64,000 nt of DNA from Bacteroidales bacterium UBA1176. GTDB taxonomy: Bacteria > Bacteroidota > Bacteroidia > Bacteroidales > WCHB1-69. Every line of letters begins with the position of its first letter. Positions within the stretch are counted from its first letter, which is position 1. The notes below the pieces were generated by a model, which ran no database searches, was not told where the DNA came from, and saw only the letters and a program-made list of their open reading frames with translations. This document shows, one piece after another, positions 28,049 to 37,815 of the stretch. The stretch is from the NCBI GenBank assembly GCA_002311645.1, contig DBYW01000003.1:168320-232319 (forward strand), written 5' to 3'. Made by a program: the position numbers and the translations under genes.

Positions 28049-29254
28049 ATGAAACCTGTTAAATCATTATTTGTAACCGCATTTATACTCTCGGCCTGCC
28101 TTTCGCTTCATGCGCAGTCCAACGCACATTTTGCCGGAGAGGATAAGAAGGTTGTGCATCTGAATGACAATTCGCAGCAAGTGGAAATCGGCCTGCCGGA
28201 TTCCGACCCGACCCACTGCTATGAATGGTCCGGACCCAATATTCTGACGGATCCCCACCAGCCTGTCATCACAGTGAATCCGCCGGATCCGACGAATGTC
28301 TACACCGTTGTCCGGCATTCCACCTGCGGCCCGGAGACCGACGAGGTGGTGGTCTCCTCGGTTGACACTATCAGCCTCGTCAGTGTGACCCCGCTTAGAG
28401 AATGTTACAACGATGGCGATTCCGTACATTTGTCGGATTTTGACATCGTGACCGACCCGCCCGGATATGGCTCGTTGGTTACAGTGTCACCCCAAGTTGT
28501 TTACAATGTCTTGTGGACCGATCTTTTGCCAGAAAAACCGATAGAGCTAACATTCAGCTTGCGCTATGGCGGTCACACATCCACCAAGAAAGCGACGGTG
28601 GATGTGTATAATGAGGGCTTTACTGTGTCGGCAGGATCAAGTGTCCATCTCCGCAATATACAAAAAGCCTTGGAAAATTTGGCAAAGCTGGTGGAGAAAG
28701 GCAAAGACATAACCAAAGTTCTCAGCAAGAATAAAGCTTCCCCATGTACTCCCGGATTCGATGCCGCATTGAATTTGCCAAGTGTGAGATTCTTCAGGGC
28801 CTGCTGTAATGGAAACGCCGTGCAGGGTTTTACTCTGTCTGGTATATCATTCGCACCCACTATTTCTATGGATTGCTATTTCCCATTGCCTGGCTGTAGC
28901 GTTCGTGGATTAGGGGGGTTTAATGTACATTTTGGACTCGCGGCAGGTGCGACTGTGGGGCCTATCTCCTATACCTATAAAGGGGATTGCTCGAATTTGA
29001 CAGCAGCACTCATTGGCGCTTTTGTTCAGGTTTCGGGAGGTGTCGAGTTCGAATTTCTCGACAGGGACATCCTTTCAGCACAACTTGATCTTGTGGGAAC
29101 AGGGTCCACCAGTGTCAACTGGACTGTTGGGGAAGGTATAAACTGGGGGGGACTGACAGTAGACCTTTCAGTAGCCGGCAGCGTGACCTTCTTGAGTCTG
29201 TTTACGAAAAGTGTAAGCGCTCCACTTGGCCAACACGTATTTTTTAAAGACTAA
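28049..29254 (+). CDS. Exported 401-residue protein of unknown function in the giant operon
   Basis: The signal peptide is MKPVKSLFVTAFILSACLSL with cleavage near HAQ; the Cys is not in a good lipobox. Residues 25-200 look like Ig/PKD-type beta domains (CYEWSGPNIL, ITVNPPDPTNVYTVV). A helical stretch rich in Lys follows at 205-235 (RNIQKALENLAKLVEKGKDI). Residues 255-395 form Gly/hydrophobic beta strands with four Cys (FRACCNG, MDCYFPLPGC) that resemble a small barrel or wall-forming sheet. No family is recognised. It starts 14 bp after the 4171-residue gene and ends 12 bp before the next start, so it probably works with them at the cell surface. Confidence 0.75.
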   Translation: MKPVKSLFVTAFILSACLSLHAQSNAHFAGEDKKVVHLNDNSQQVEIGLPDSDPTHCYEWSGPNILTDPHQPVITVNPPDPTNVYTVVRHSTCGPETDEVVVSSVDTISLVSVTPLRECYNDGDSVHLSDFDIVTDPPGYGSLVTVSPQVVYNVLWTDLLPEKPIELTFSLRYGGHTSTKKATVDVYNEGFTVSAGSSVHLRNIQKALENLAKLVEKGKDITKVLSKNKASPCTPGFDAALNLPSVRFFRACCNGNAVQGFTLSGISFAPTISMDCYFPLPGCSVRGLGGFNVHFGLAAGATVGPISYTYKGDCSNLTAALIGAFVQVSGGVEFEFLDRDILSAQLDLVGTGSTSVNWTVGEGINWGGLTVDLSVAGSVTFLSLFTKSVSAPLGQHVFFKD

Positions 29255-29266
29255 AGTTGTTTGAAG

Positions 29267-30688
29267 ATGAAAAAAATATATACATTTTTTGCTTTTGCAG
29301 TTTGCACCTTGTCTTTTATGTGTGCGCAAGCCCAGAATTGTCGTTTCCCGGCATATACCACTGGCCATTACGTCCTGTCCATGAATTTGGAGTTGGACAG
29401 TAATAGCGTGTATATGCCCGATAGCAGCCATCGTGTCTGCGGGCTTGTTTTCTCCTACGAATTGAATGGCATGATGCCTTCGGAAGATGATAGCCGTATC
29501 ATATCCATTACGGGCGGCACCCAAAACCCTTCGGGCTCGAACACTCCGCCTGCCCTCCTGTGCCGTCTGTTACAGGCATACCGGAGCAATTCCTTGGAGA
29601 ACATCAAACAACAGTACCGGCCGGCAGACAGAACCACGTTCGACGTGGTCCTGTCGCAACCCGCTTTGGCCAGCCGGTATCTTGCAGCGATCTCACTCGT
29701 GGAGGAAATGAAGCTGACACTGACCTACGAGACAGACGACTACACCATAGCCTTGGTGACCTGCTATAACCACGACACCGTGATGGCCATCACTCCGTTC
29801 TGTCTGCAACAGGTTGGTGGCCAATGGTTCGCTGCCATAGTCAATGACAGCAGCACCACTGCAACGATAGTCAACATTTTGGCTTTCTTCGAGAATTTTG
29901 GAGTCAATGACTTTATCCCTGCCGAGGACATCGTGGATGTTGACAACGACGGTGTTCCCAACACCTCTGACAACTGTCCTTGCAAATACAATCCTGACCA
30001 GAATGACAGGGATGGCGATGGCCTCGGGGATGTGTGCGACAACTGCCCCGAAAAGGCGAATCCCGACCAGAAAGACAGCGATCTCGACGGCATCGGCGAT
30101 GTGTGCGACAACTGCCCCTTCCGATATAACCCTGACCAATACGACGGTGATGGTGACGGGGTTGGAGACAGCTGCGACAATTGCAAGAACCATCCCAACC
30201 CGAACCAGTTAGACTTAGACTTGGACGGCATAGGCGACGATTGTGACGATGATATTGACGGGGATGACATCCTCAATGAGAACGAGACGGATGGGGACAT
30301 GGATGCCGACGGCATACCGGACAGCATGGACAACTGTCCCATGAACTATAACCCCGACCAGTTGGACAGCGACGGCGACGGCATCGGCGACGTGTGCGAC
30401 AACTGCCCCGCAATTGCCAACCCGGGCCAGGAGGACGCGGACAACGACGGTTTTGGAGACGTTTGCGACCCCGACCGTGACGGCGACGGCATTCCGAATA
30501 CGAACGACAACTGCCCCGACAATTCCAACGAAGACCAACTCGACATAGACTGCGACGGTGTGGGCGATGTGTGCGACCCCGACCTTGACGGCGACGGCGT
30601 GCCCAACGAAAGCGACAACTGTCCCAACACCTTTAACCCCGACCAGCAAGACGCCAACCATAACGGCATTGGCGATGTTTGTGAATAA
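29267..30688 (+). CDS. Exported protein with thrombospondin type-3 calcium-binding repeats
   Basis: I use the ATG at 29267 (473 residues) rather than the in-frame TTG two codons earlier, because it places MKKIYTFFAFAVCTLSFMCA directly at the start of the signal peptide (cleavage after AQA). Residues 22-220 are an unrecognised domain. From about 224 to the end the chain is a run of thrombospondin type-3 repeats of the form DxDxDGxGDxCDNCP...NPDQ, about nine units, each with paired Cys and a dense Asp ladder that should bind many calcium ions. In Bacteroidota such repeats usually make rigid stalks near the outer membrane. There is no sorting domain or OmpA domain after them, which is unusual. 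It is third in the giant operon. Confidence 0.88.
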   Translation: MKKIYTFFAFAVCTLSFMCAQAQNCRFPAYTTGHYVLSMNLELDSNSVYMPDSSHRVCGLVFSYELNGMMPSEDDSRIISITGGTQNPSGSNTPPALLCRLLQAYRSNSLENIKQQYRPADRTTFDVVLSQPALASRYLAAISLVEEMKLTLTYETDDYTIALVTCYNHDTVMAITPFCLQQVGGQWFAAIVNDSSTTATIVNILAFFENFGVNDFIPAEDIVDVDNDGVPNTSDNCPCKYNPDQNDRDGDGLGDVCDNCPEKANPDQKDSDLDGIGDVCDNCPFRYNPDQYDGDGDGVGDSCDNCKNHPNPNQLDLDLDGIGDDCDDDIDGDDILNENETDGDMDADGIPDSMDNCPMNYNPDQLDSDGDGIGDVCDNCPAIANPGQEDADNDGFGDVCDPDRDGDGIPNTNDNCPDNSNEDQLDIDCDGVGDVCDPDLDGDGVPNESDNCPNTFNPDQQDANHNGIGDVCE

Positions 30689-30706
30689 AAACAGAAAGGA
30701 ACGTTT

Positions 30707-33700
30707 ATGAAAAAACATAGCTCCATTTTCTTCAAAACAACAGCACTTGCTGTTTTGTTGACCATCCTGACAGGCGGCGCGTTTGCGCAGGCCCCTGGCG
30801 AGGGCACCCATAATGTGACCGTGGCCACGGGCTGCGGCAGCTATACCTGGAGTGCCAATGGCGTAAGCTATCAGGCCAGCGGTATATACACCTACGCCTA
30901 CGAGAACACCTCGGGCGAGGCCAGTGTCGACACCTTGAAACTGACCATTTATCCTGTGCCGAATGTAAAGATAAAGGGCAATGACACCGTCTGTTTTGGC
31001 GTGATTTCAGGATTGAAAGCCACCGGTGCAACCACCTACTGGTGGTGGCATACCGCTGACAATATGGCGGCAACCATCAACACTGTGCCCCGGGATTCCA
31101 TCACGGTCACACTTACAGAAATAGACACCTTTATTGTGGTGGGAACCAACAGTTATGGCTGTCAGGCAACGGACACCTTGCCAGTATTGGTGCTGCCTTT
31201 GCCGAGTGTGGTTGCACATGCCCATACTTCCAGAATCTGCAAAGGGCAAAGTGTGGTGCTCACCGCCGAGGGAGCAAGCGCGTACAGCTGGAGTCCCGGA
31301 GGACTTTTAGGTCAACCCGTCGAGGTCAGTCCCAAGAGGACCACCACCTATTGGGTTACGGGTGTCGATGACTTTGGCTGCCGCGCCAAGGCCTCTATCA
31401 CGGTTGAGGTCGAAGCTGTGAAAATCATGGCTTCCCCCTCGCTGACGGTTTGTGAAGGGGAGAGCGTCACCCTGACCGCTTCGGGAGCGTTTTCGTATAG
31501 CTGGAACTACGGGGTACCCGGTGCCACCACCCCATCCATAGAGGTGGTTGAGTCCGGTGTCTATATCGTTACCGGACACCACAATGGTTGTAACACTTCG
31601 GACACTGCTATTGTCACAGTCCATCCGAAACCAAATGTCACAATCAGCGGAAACGATGTGGTTTGCCCGGATGAAAGTTCCACGCTTACAGCGTCAGGAG
31701 CGGATGAATACTCATGGAGCAACGGACAGACCACGGCAAGCATAGAAGTGAATGCGGCCGGTGTCTACACTGTTACGGGCACAGACAGCCACGGATGCTC
31801 TGTCACCGTCCCCAAATTGTTGACGAATGGCACACATCCGATAATCAACGTTACCGGTGCAGGCGAAGTTTGCAGCGGATCGACCCTGCTTTTAAGTGCG
31901 GAAAATGTGAGCACCTGTGTGTGGAAAGACACTTTGGGGAATATTTTAGGCAACACGCCACAACTCCAGGTCGCGCCGACTGAAAACATGTTGTATAAAG
32001 TCTATGGAGAAGTGAACGGGAACAACTGTTCAGGTATGGGTGTAAAGTATATAAGAGTTTACCCCTTACCCGAAATCAGTATCATATCGGATTCTCTCGT
32101 GTGTGAGGGAGGTGAAGTGGTACTTGCAGCCTCGTCGCATTATCCGGGGACAATCTCATACATTTGGCCCGGATACGGAAATGGCTCTTCCATTACGGTA
32201 ACACAGAACGAATCCCAAAAAACATACACATTGGTAGGAGTAACCGGACATGATTGCCGTGCATCCGTGTCGAAAACCATCAGAACCCGCATGGGTGTGG
32301 GACAGAGAGAAAGGATCAGTGTCTGTGGTGAGAACCGCAGCTGGCATGGACAGGTCTACTTCACTTCCGGCACCTATATTTCTTCGTATGCAACATTCGA
32401 CGAACACAATTGCCCATGCTATGACACCCTGGACCTGATACTGAACTATAACACAGGTCAAACGGAAAGATGGTCCGAAAGTGAATATTACTACTGGGAC
32501 AAAACCGGCCAGACCTACTATTATAGCGGAACTTATACCACCGATGAATACCCCAACAGCAATGGATGCATGACAGCGGACACCTTGCACCTGACCATCA
32601 TCAATGAAGATGTGTTCCAAAACGACTGTATGATCTATGGCTTTATGGTAAAGGAGGAGTCTTGTGACCCAGGGCATGACGGGATTATCAAGTTAAGTGT
32701 CGACGAAGATGCAGCGTCCGATTTTGACATCGAATGGAATTTAGGCAATGGACAGACATCCTCAAGTTTGGTGGTGAACGGCGTTCGGAAAGGCTCATAT
32801 CCCGTAAAGGTCAAGTCTCTCACTTGTCCCGATGTGATCTATTATGAGGATGTGATCGAGGTCACGAGAGAAGATGGCTGCCGTGATGATGATGACGACG
32901 ACGACGATGGAGGGTCTGGCCCAACCGTATCTATTAGTGGCCCGACCTCGGTAACTGCCAGTTGTGAGGACCTTCCGTCGTGCACCTATACTGTCGTTGT
33001 TTCGGGAGGTACGCCTCCTTACAGTACGCCTCCCGTTTATACCTTTACTTGTACTCCAAGCGGACATACCCGACTCTCACGTAGCGTCACGGATTCCAAA
33101 GGCCGAACAGGACACGGATACTTGGATGTATATGGGAAAAAAGAGGATTGTCCCCATGACCCGAATCTGATCACGGGTCCGGAAGGCTACACGGAGGAGA
33201 AACGTTTTGTGAATGCCACGGACAAGATGGAATATCGGATTGATTTCGAGAACGATCCTAATTTTGCCACGGCGCCGGCCACCCGTGTAAAAATCACCTA
33301 CGATGTGCCGGCGGAGCAGAACTTGGGGTCCTTCCGCTTGGGCGAATTCGGCTTCGGCAGCTTCATCTATTCCGTGCCTTCCAATGTAAATTCCTACTAC
33401 CAGCGTATCGATGTGTCCGACTCATTGGGCGTTTGGGTGGATGTGACCGCCGGCTTGGACATCATGAACCACCAGCTGTTCTGGATTTTCCAGAGCATTG
33501 ACCCGGCCACGGGTGCCGAACCGGTAAGCTCACAAATAGGCTTCCTCCCCATCAATGATTCCCTGAGCCATGGTGAAGGCTATGTCACCTACTACATTTC
33601 GCCTAACAGTACCGTGGCGACAGGAGACACAGTGGCAGCCCAGGCAACTATTGTTTTCGATGACAACGAATCTATTGAAACCAATGTGTATGTCAACACC

Positions 33701-36700
33701 TTTGATGCGGTTGCACCCACCTCCACCCTCATCGCCGATATAAACGAGCAGGATTCCTTGTACTGCACCTTCACCTTCGACGCACAGGATGACGCCAACG
33801 GCTCAGGCGTGAAGGAGGTCGAGGTGCTCGTGTCCAAGAACAACGGTCCCTACCGCTCCATGGGCACCTCCACTCCTGACAGCAGCGTGACATTCGCCCT
33901 CGAAAGCGGCATGCACTACCAGTTCATGTCCATTGCCACGGACAATGTGAACAACAAGGAGGCTTCCAAGATCCAGCCCGACACTGTCATCAACTACAAC
34001 ACCGCCCCCATCGAACTCATGCTGAGTGGCAACACTTTCTATGAATATGACCCGAAGAACACCCTCGTCGGCACCTTGTCCACCGTGGACGATGACATGA
34101 GCCAACCCTTCGTCTATACCTTAGTGAGCGGCGTAGGCGATGATGACAACGCCCTCTTCACGATAGAAGGCAACATGCTCAAAACCGACACAACGTTTGT
34201 ATGCAGCCGGGATTTGGACTATTATGTACGCGTGAGAACCACGGATTTCGGCGGCCTCTACTGCGAGAGGAGCTTCAGACTGAAGGAGATCCGCCAACAC
34301 GTCACCCCAACCGTCACGGTGCCCAAAGCGATATGCGAGGGTGAGAGCATCGATTTCTATGGAACCGTGCTCTCAACGGCAGGTTCCTACTCCAAGACCC
34401 TGCAGACCCCCGAAGGCTGCGACAGTATTGTTGTCTGGGTCCTGACGGTGAACCCGATCTATAATGTAACACGCGACACCATCGTCTGCAACAAGTTCGT
34501 CTGGAACGACAGCTCCTATATGGTCAGCGACACCATCAGCCACACCTACATCCTGGCCACCGGCTGCGACAGCACTGTGACCTACAACCTGACGGTGAAT
34601 CACAGCTCAGCAGGCATTGACACGCAAATCGCCTGCGACAGCCTCACCTGGATAGATGGCATAACGTATTATGCCAGCACGAACACCCCAACCTTCACGC
34701 TGACGAACGCCGTCGGCTGCGACTCTTTGGTCACCCTGAACCTCACAGTGAACTACAGCACAGAAAGCTTTGACAAGTTAGTCGCCTGCGACAGTCTCAC
34801 CTGGATAGACGGCATAACCTATACCGAAAGCACATCCACCCCGACCTTCACACTGACGAACGCCGCCGGCTGTGACTCTGTGGTCACCCTAATGCTGACA
34901 GTACTCCACAGCACGCACAACTCGTTCGACACGGTTGTCTGCGAAAGCTACACATGGAATGGTGTCACCTATACCCAAACGGGCACCTACACCCACGAGT
35001 ACACCAACGGTGATGGCTGCGCCAGTGCCGACACCCTGCACCTGACGGTATACCATGGCACGCACGATGTCCTTGACATAGTTGCATGCGACAGTTATGC
35101 TTGGCATGGTGTCACCTACACCCACGAGTACACCAACAGCAACGGTTGCGCAAGCGCCGACACCCTGCACCTCACGGTCCACCATGGCACGCACAACTCC
35201 TTCGAAACGGTTGTCTGCGAAAGCTATGTTTGGCATGGTGTCACCTACACCCACGAGTACACCAACAGCGAAGGCTGTGTGAGCGTCGACACCCTGCACC
35301 TGACAGTACATTATGGCACACACAATGTATTTGACACAGTTGTCTGCGAAAGCTACGTGTGGCATGGCGTCACCTACACCCAAACGGGCACTTACACCTA
35401 CACATACGACAATGCCAGTGCCAACGGCTGCGCCAGCATCGACACGCTGCACCTGACAGTACTCCACGGCACGCACAACTCCTTCGAAACGGTGGCCTGC
35501 GAAAGCTATGTGTGGAACGGTGTCACCTACACCCAAACCGGCACCTACACCCACGAGTACACCAATAGCGAAGGCTGCGCGAGCGTCGACACGCTGCATC
35601 TGACAGTACACTACGGCACGCACAACTCGTTCGAAACGGTGGCCTGCGACAGTTATGCTTGGAATGGCGTCACCTACACCCAAACCGGCACCTACATCCA
35701 CGAGTACACCAACAGCGACGGTTGTGCGAGCGCCGACACGCTGCACCTGACGGTACATTATGGCACACACAACTCGTTTGAGACGGTTGCCTGCGAAAGC
35801 TATGTGTGGAACGGTGTCACCTACACCCAAACCGGCACCTACACTCACGAGTACACCAACAGCGACGGCTGCGCGAGCGTCGACACGCTGCACTTGACAG
35901 TACATTACGGCACGCACAATGTCCTCGACACCGTTGTTTGCGAAAGCTACGTGTGGAATGGCGTCACCTACACCCAAACCGGCACTTACACTCATGAGTA
36001 CACCAACAACGACGGCTGCTCCAGTGCCGACACGCTGCATTTGACGGTATACCATGGCACGCACAACTCGTTCGAAACGGTCGTCTGCGAAAGCTATGTT
36101 TGGAATGGCGTCACCTACACCCAAACGGGCACCTACACCCACGAGTACACCAACAACGACGGTTGCGCGAGCGTTGACACGCTGCACCTGACGGTACATT
36201 ACGGCACACACAATGTCCTCGACACGATTGTTTGCGAAAGCTACGTGTGGAATGGTGTCACCTACACCCAAACCGGCACTTACACCCATGAGTACACCAA
36301 CGGCGACGGCTGCGGCAGTGCCGACACGCTGCACTTGACAGTATACCACGGCACGCACAACTCGTTCGAAACGGTTGCATGCGACAGCTACGTGTGGAAT
36401 GGTGTCACCTACACCCAAACGGGCACCTACACCCACGAGTACACCAACAGCGACGGCTGCTCCAGTGCCGACACGCTGCACCTGACGGTACTCCACGGCA
36501 CAAATAATTCGTTTGAGGCTGTTGCTTGCGAAAGTTATGCATGGAATTACGTGACCTACACCGAATCCGGCACCTACACGTATAGTTATACCAACGCAAA
36601 TGGTTGTGTCTGTGTCGACACCTTGCATTTGACGATATACTATGGCAGCCACGATGCGACAACCGTCTCCGACTGCGAGTCTTACGTGTGGCACGGCTCC

Positions 36701-37510
36701 ACCTACACCGAATCCGGCACCTATACGGATAATTACACCACTGCAAATGGATGCGCCAGTTCCGACACGCTGTACCTGACCATCAACCACGGCACGCACA
36801 ACTCATTCGACACGGTCGTCTGCGGAAGCTATGTATGGAATAACGTGACCTACACCACATCAGGCTCACATACATACAATTACACCAACGCAAATGGATG
36901 TGCCTCTGTCGACACCTTGCACCTGACCGTCTATCATACCACCACAAGCATCGACGTGCAGGAAGCTTGCGACAGCTACGCATGGATTGACGGCTCAGTC
37001 TACACCGAAAGCGTCACAACCCCGTCCATCACGCTGACCAGTGCCGCCGGCTGCGACTCGATTGTGACACTGCACCTGACCATCTATGAGTCAACCTCTT
37101 CTGAATTCTCCATTGTCACCCATGACTCTTGCTACAACTGGAACGGTATCGACTACTGTCAGTCTGGCGATTACGTGCAGACTTTGCAGACCGAGGACGG
37201 CTGCGACTCTGTTGTAACCCTGCATCTGACCATTGAAACTGGAATTGACGACCACCAGATGAGAGCGTCCATGAATGTGTATCCGAATCCTACCAACGAC
37301 AACGTCACTGTACAATTGATAACAAACAACAACCAATTTGAAGATGTGGACATTCAATTGTACGACATGTACGGCAAATGGTTGGGGACTTGGAAGATGA
37401 CGGGAGAAACGACCGAAATCGACCTTTCGACTTACGCTGCCGGCATCTATTTCATCAAGGCTGTTGACGGGCAACGTATGATCGATGTCCGCAAAGTCGT
37501 GAAAGAGTAA
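30707..37510 (+). CDS. 2267-residue repeat protein with type IX secretion sorting domain
   Basis: A signal peptide (1-27, ending GGAFAQ) is followed by PKD/Ig-like domains with CEGESVTLTASGA and CPDESSTLTASGA units (about 80-590). Residues 724-731 are a run of eight Asp. A domain at about 822-1005 resembles conserved beta domains found before repeats in large Bacteroidota surface proteins (NATDKMEYRIDFEN). About 18 tandem 49-residue repeats occupy 1298-2176, each with two Cys and VWNGVTYTQTGTYTHEY-type cores. The C-terminal 83 residues start NVYPNPTNDNVTV and end FIKAVDGQRMIDVRKVVKE, a typical type A T9SS sorting domain, so the protein should be exported across the outer membrane and anchored. 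A good ribosome-binding site (AGAAAGGA) precedes the ATG. Confidence 0.9.
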   Translation: MKKHSSIFFKTTALAVLLTILTGGAFAQAPGEGTHNVTVATGCGSYTWSANGVSYQASGIYTYAYENTSGEASVDTLKLTIYPVPNVKIKGNDTVCFGVISGLKATGATTYWWWHTADNMAATINTVPRDSITVTLTEIDTFIVVGTNSYGCQATDTLPVLVLPLPSVVAHAHTSRICKGQSVVLTAEGASAYSWSPGGLLGQPVEVSPKRTTTYWVTGVDDFGCRAKASITVEVEAVKIMASPSLTVCEGESVTLTASGAFSYSWNYGVPGATTPSIEVVESGVYIVTGHHNGCNTSDTAIVTVHPKPNVTISGNDVVCPDESSTLTASGADEYSWSNGQTTASIEVNAAGVYTVTGTDSHGCSVTVPKLLTNGTHPIINVTGAGEVCSGSTLLLSAENVSTCVWKDTLGNILGNTPQLQVAPTENMLYKVYGEVNGNNCSGMGVKYIRVYPLPEISIISDSLVCEGGEVVLAASSHYPGTISYIWPGYGNGSSITVTQNESQKTYTLVGVTGHDCRASVSKTIRTRMGVGQRERISVCGENRSWHGQVYFTSGTYISSYATFDEHNCPCYDTLDLILNYNTGQTERWSESEYYYWDKTGQTYYYSGTYTTDEYPNSNGCMTADTLHLTIINEDVFQNDCMIYGFMVKEESCDPGHDGIIKLSVDEDAASDFDIEWNLGNGQTSSSLVVNGVRKGSYPVKVKSLTCPDVIYYEDVIEVTREDGCRDDDDDDDDGGSGPTVSISGPTSVTASCEDLPSCTYTVVVSGGTPPYSTPPVYTFTCTPSGHTRLSRSVTDSKGRTGHGYLDVYGKKEDCPHDPNLITGPEGYTEEKRFVNATDKMEYRIDFENDPNFATAPATRVKITYDVPAEQNLGSFRLGEFGFGSFIYSVPSNVNSYYQRIDVSDSLGVWVDVTAGLDIMNHQLFWIFQSIDPATGAEPVSSQIGFLPINDSLSHGEGYVTYYISPNSTVATGDTVAAQATIVFDDNESIETNVYVNTFDAVAPTSTLIADINEQDSLYCTFTFDAQDDANGSGVKEVEVLVSKNNGPYRSMGTSTPDSSVTFALESGMHYQFMSIATDNVNNKEASKIQPDTVINYNTAPIELMLSGNTFYEYDPKNTLVGTLSTVDDDMSQPFVYTLVSGVGDDDNALFTIEGNMLKTDTTFVCSRDLDYYVRVRTTDFGGLYCERSFRLKEIRQHVTPTVTVPKAICEGESIDFYGTVLSTAGSYSKTLQTPEGCDSIVVWVLTVNPIYNVTRDTIVCNKFVWNDSSYMVSDTISHTYILATGCDSTVTYNLTVNHSSAGIDTQIACDSLTWIDGITYYASTNTPTFTLTNAVGCDSLVTLNLTVNYSTESFDKLVACDSLTWIDGITYTESTSTPTFTLTNAAGCDSVVTLMLTVLHSTHNSFDTVVCESYTWNGVTYTQTGTYTHEYTNGDGCASADTLHLTVYHGTHDVLDIVACDSYAWHGVTYTHEYTNSNGCASADTLHLTVHHGTHNSFETVVCESYVWHGVTYTHEYTNSEGCVSVDTLHLTVHYGTHNVFDTVVCESYVWHGVTYTQTGTYTYTYDNASANGCASIDTLHLTVLHGTHNSFETVACESYVWNGVTYTQTGTYTHEYTNSEGCASVDTLHLTVHYGTHNSFETVACDSYAWNGVTYTQTGTYIHEYTNSDGCASADTLHLTVHYGTHNSFETVACESYVWNGVTYTQTGTYTHEYTNSDGCASVDTLHLTVHYGTHNVLDTVVCESYVWNGVTYTQTGTYTHEYTNNDGCSSADTLHLTVYHGTHNSFETVVCESYVWNGVTYTQTGTYTHEYTNNDGCASVDTLHLTVHYGTHNVLDTIVCESYVWNGVTYTQTGTYTHEYTNGDGCGSADTLHLTVYHGTHNSFETVACDSYVWNGVTYTQTGTYTHEYTNSDGCSSADTLHLTVLHGTNNSFEAVACESYAWNYVTYTESGTYTYSYTNANGCVCVDTLHLTIYYGSHDATTVSDCESYVWHGSTYTESGTYTDNYTTANGCASSDTLYLTINHGTHNSFDTVVCGSYVWNNVTYTTSGSHTYNYTNANGCASVDTLHLTVYHTTTSIDVQEACDSYAWIDGSVYTESVTTPSITLTSAAGCDSIVTLHLTIYESTSSEFSIVTHDSCYNWNGIDYCQSGDYVQTLQTEDGCDSVVTLHLTIETGIDDHQMRASMNVYPNPTNDNVTVQLITNNNQFEDVDIQLYDMYGKWLGTWKMTGETTEIDLSTYAAGIYFIKAVDGQRMIDVRKVVKE
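34598..37234 (+). repeat. Tandem array of about 18 in-frame 147-bp repeats
   Basis: Eighteen units, mostly 147 bp (49 codons), lie within the 2267-residue gene. The core of each unit is a CESYVWNGVTYTQTGTYT-like segment followed by DGCASADTLHLTV. The middle units (about 35470-36490) are nearly identical at the DNA level, while the first two and last five have diverged. Units 4 and 5 lack six codons, and unit 6 gains two. This points to recent expansion by unequal recombination or slippage. Confidence 0.93.
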
Positions 37511-37534
37511 GGGAAGCGGATTTATGAGTTTTGC

Positions 37535-37569
37535 AAGAGGGCGCGCCAAATTGGCGCGCCCTCTTTTTT
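37535..37569 (+). terminator. Strong terminator closing the giant operon
   Basis: AAGAGGGCGCGCC (37535-37547) pairs perfectly with GGCGCGCCCTCTT (37553-37565), with a five-base AAATT loop. The T run continues to 37569. It lies 24 bp after the stop at 37510. The rest of the 300-bp gap to bamD holds short TTGGATATTGG repeats and the bamD promoter, nothing else recognisable. Confidence 0.93.
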
Positions 37570-37768
37570 GGGGGGAGCATGATATAGGTGATGACCTGCG
37601 GTTTTGGATATTGGATATTGGCCATTTGCCGTTAGCATTATTTATATGACATTCTAACACGCAAGCATCTTCGTCACGCTGGTGTACTGTGTATTTTCCA
37701 CGATTTCTCTGTTTGCACAGCCGTGTCACGGGTATAATAAACGATAGGACATGGGTGCCGAATAGGAA

Positions 37769-37799
37769 TTGCGGGAATAGGAAAAATATTGTATCTTTG
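37769..37799 (+). promoter_or_regulatory. Promoter of the bamD operon
   Basis: The -7 box TATCTTTG at 37792-37799 is a perfect match; TTG at 37769-37771 is the -33 element with a 20-bp spacer. A TTG inside this box would extend the coding frame, but transcription must start downstream of it, which supports the ATG at 37816. Confidence 0.75.
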
Positions 37800-37815
37800 C
37801 ACGTTTATAACCATC

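Noticed and set aside
34889..36799. Open frame of 636 codons on the minus strand across the repeat array
   Set aside because: It is produced by the repeated codon pattern of the real plus-strand gene; the translation is a monotonous GVGAGLGVGD-type series without start signals, promoter or domain.
34598..37234. CRISPR-like regular repeat array
   Set aside because: Units are 147 bp, in frame and coding, with no short repeats separated by unique spacers; no cas genes are visible.
37789..37815. TTG start giving nine more residues for BamD
   Set aside because: The codons overlap the perfect -7 box TATCTTTG, so they would not be transcribed.
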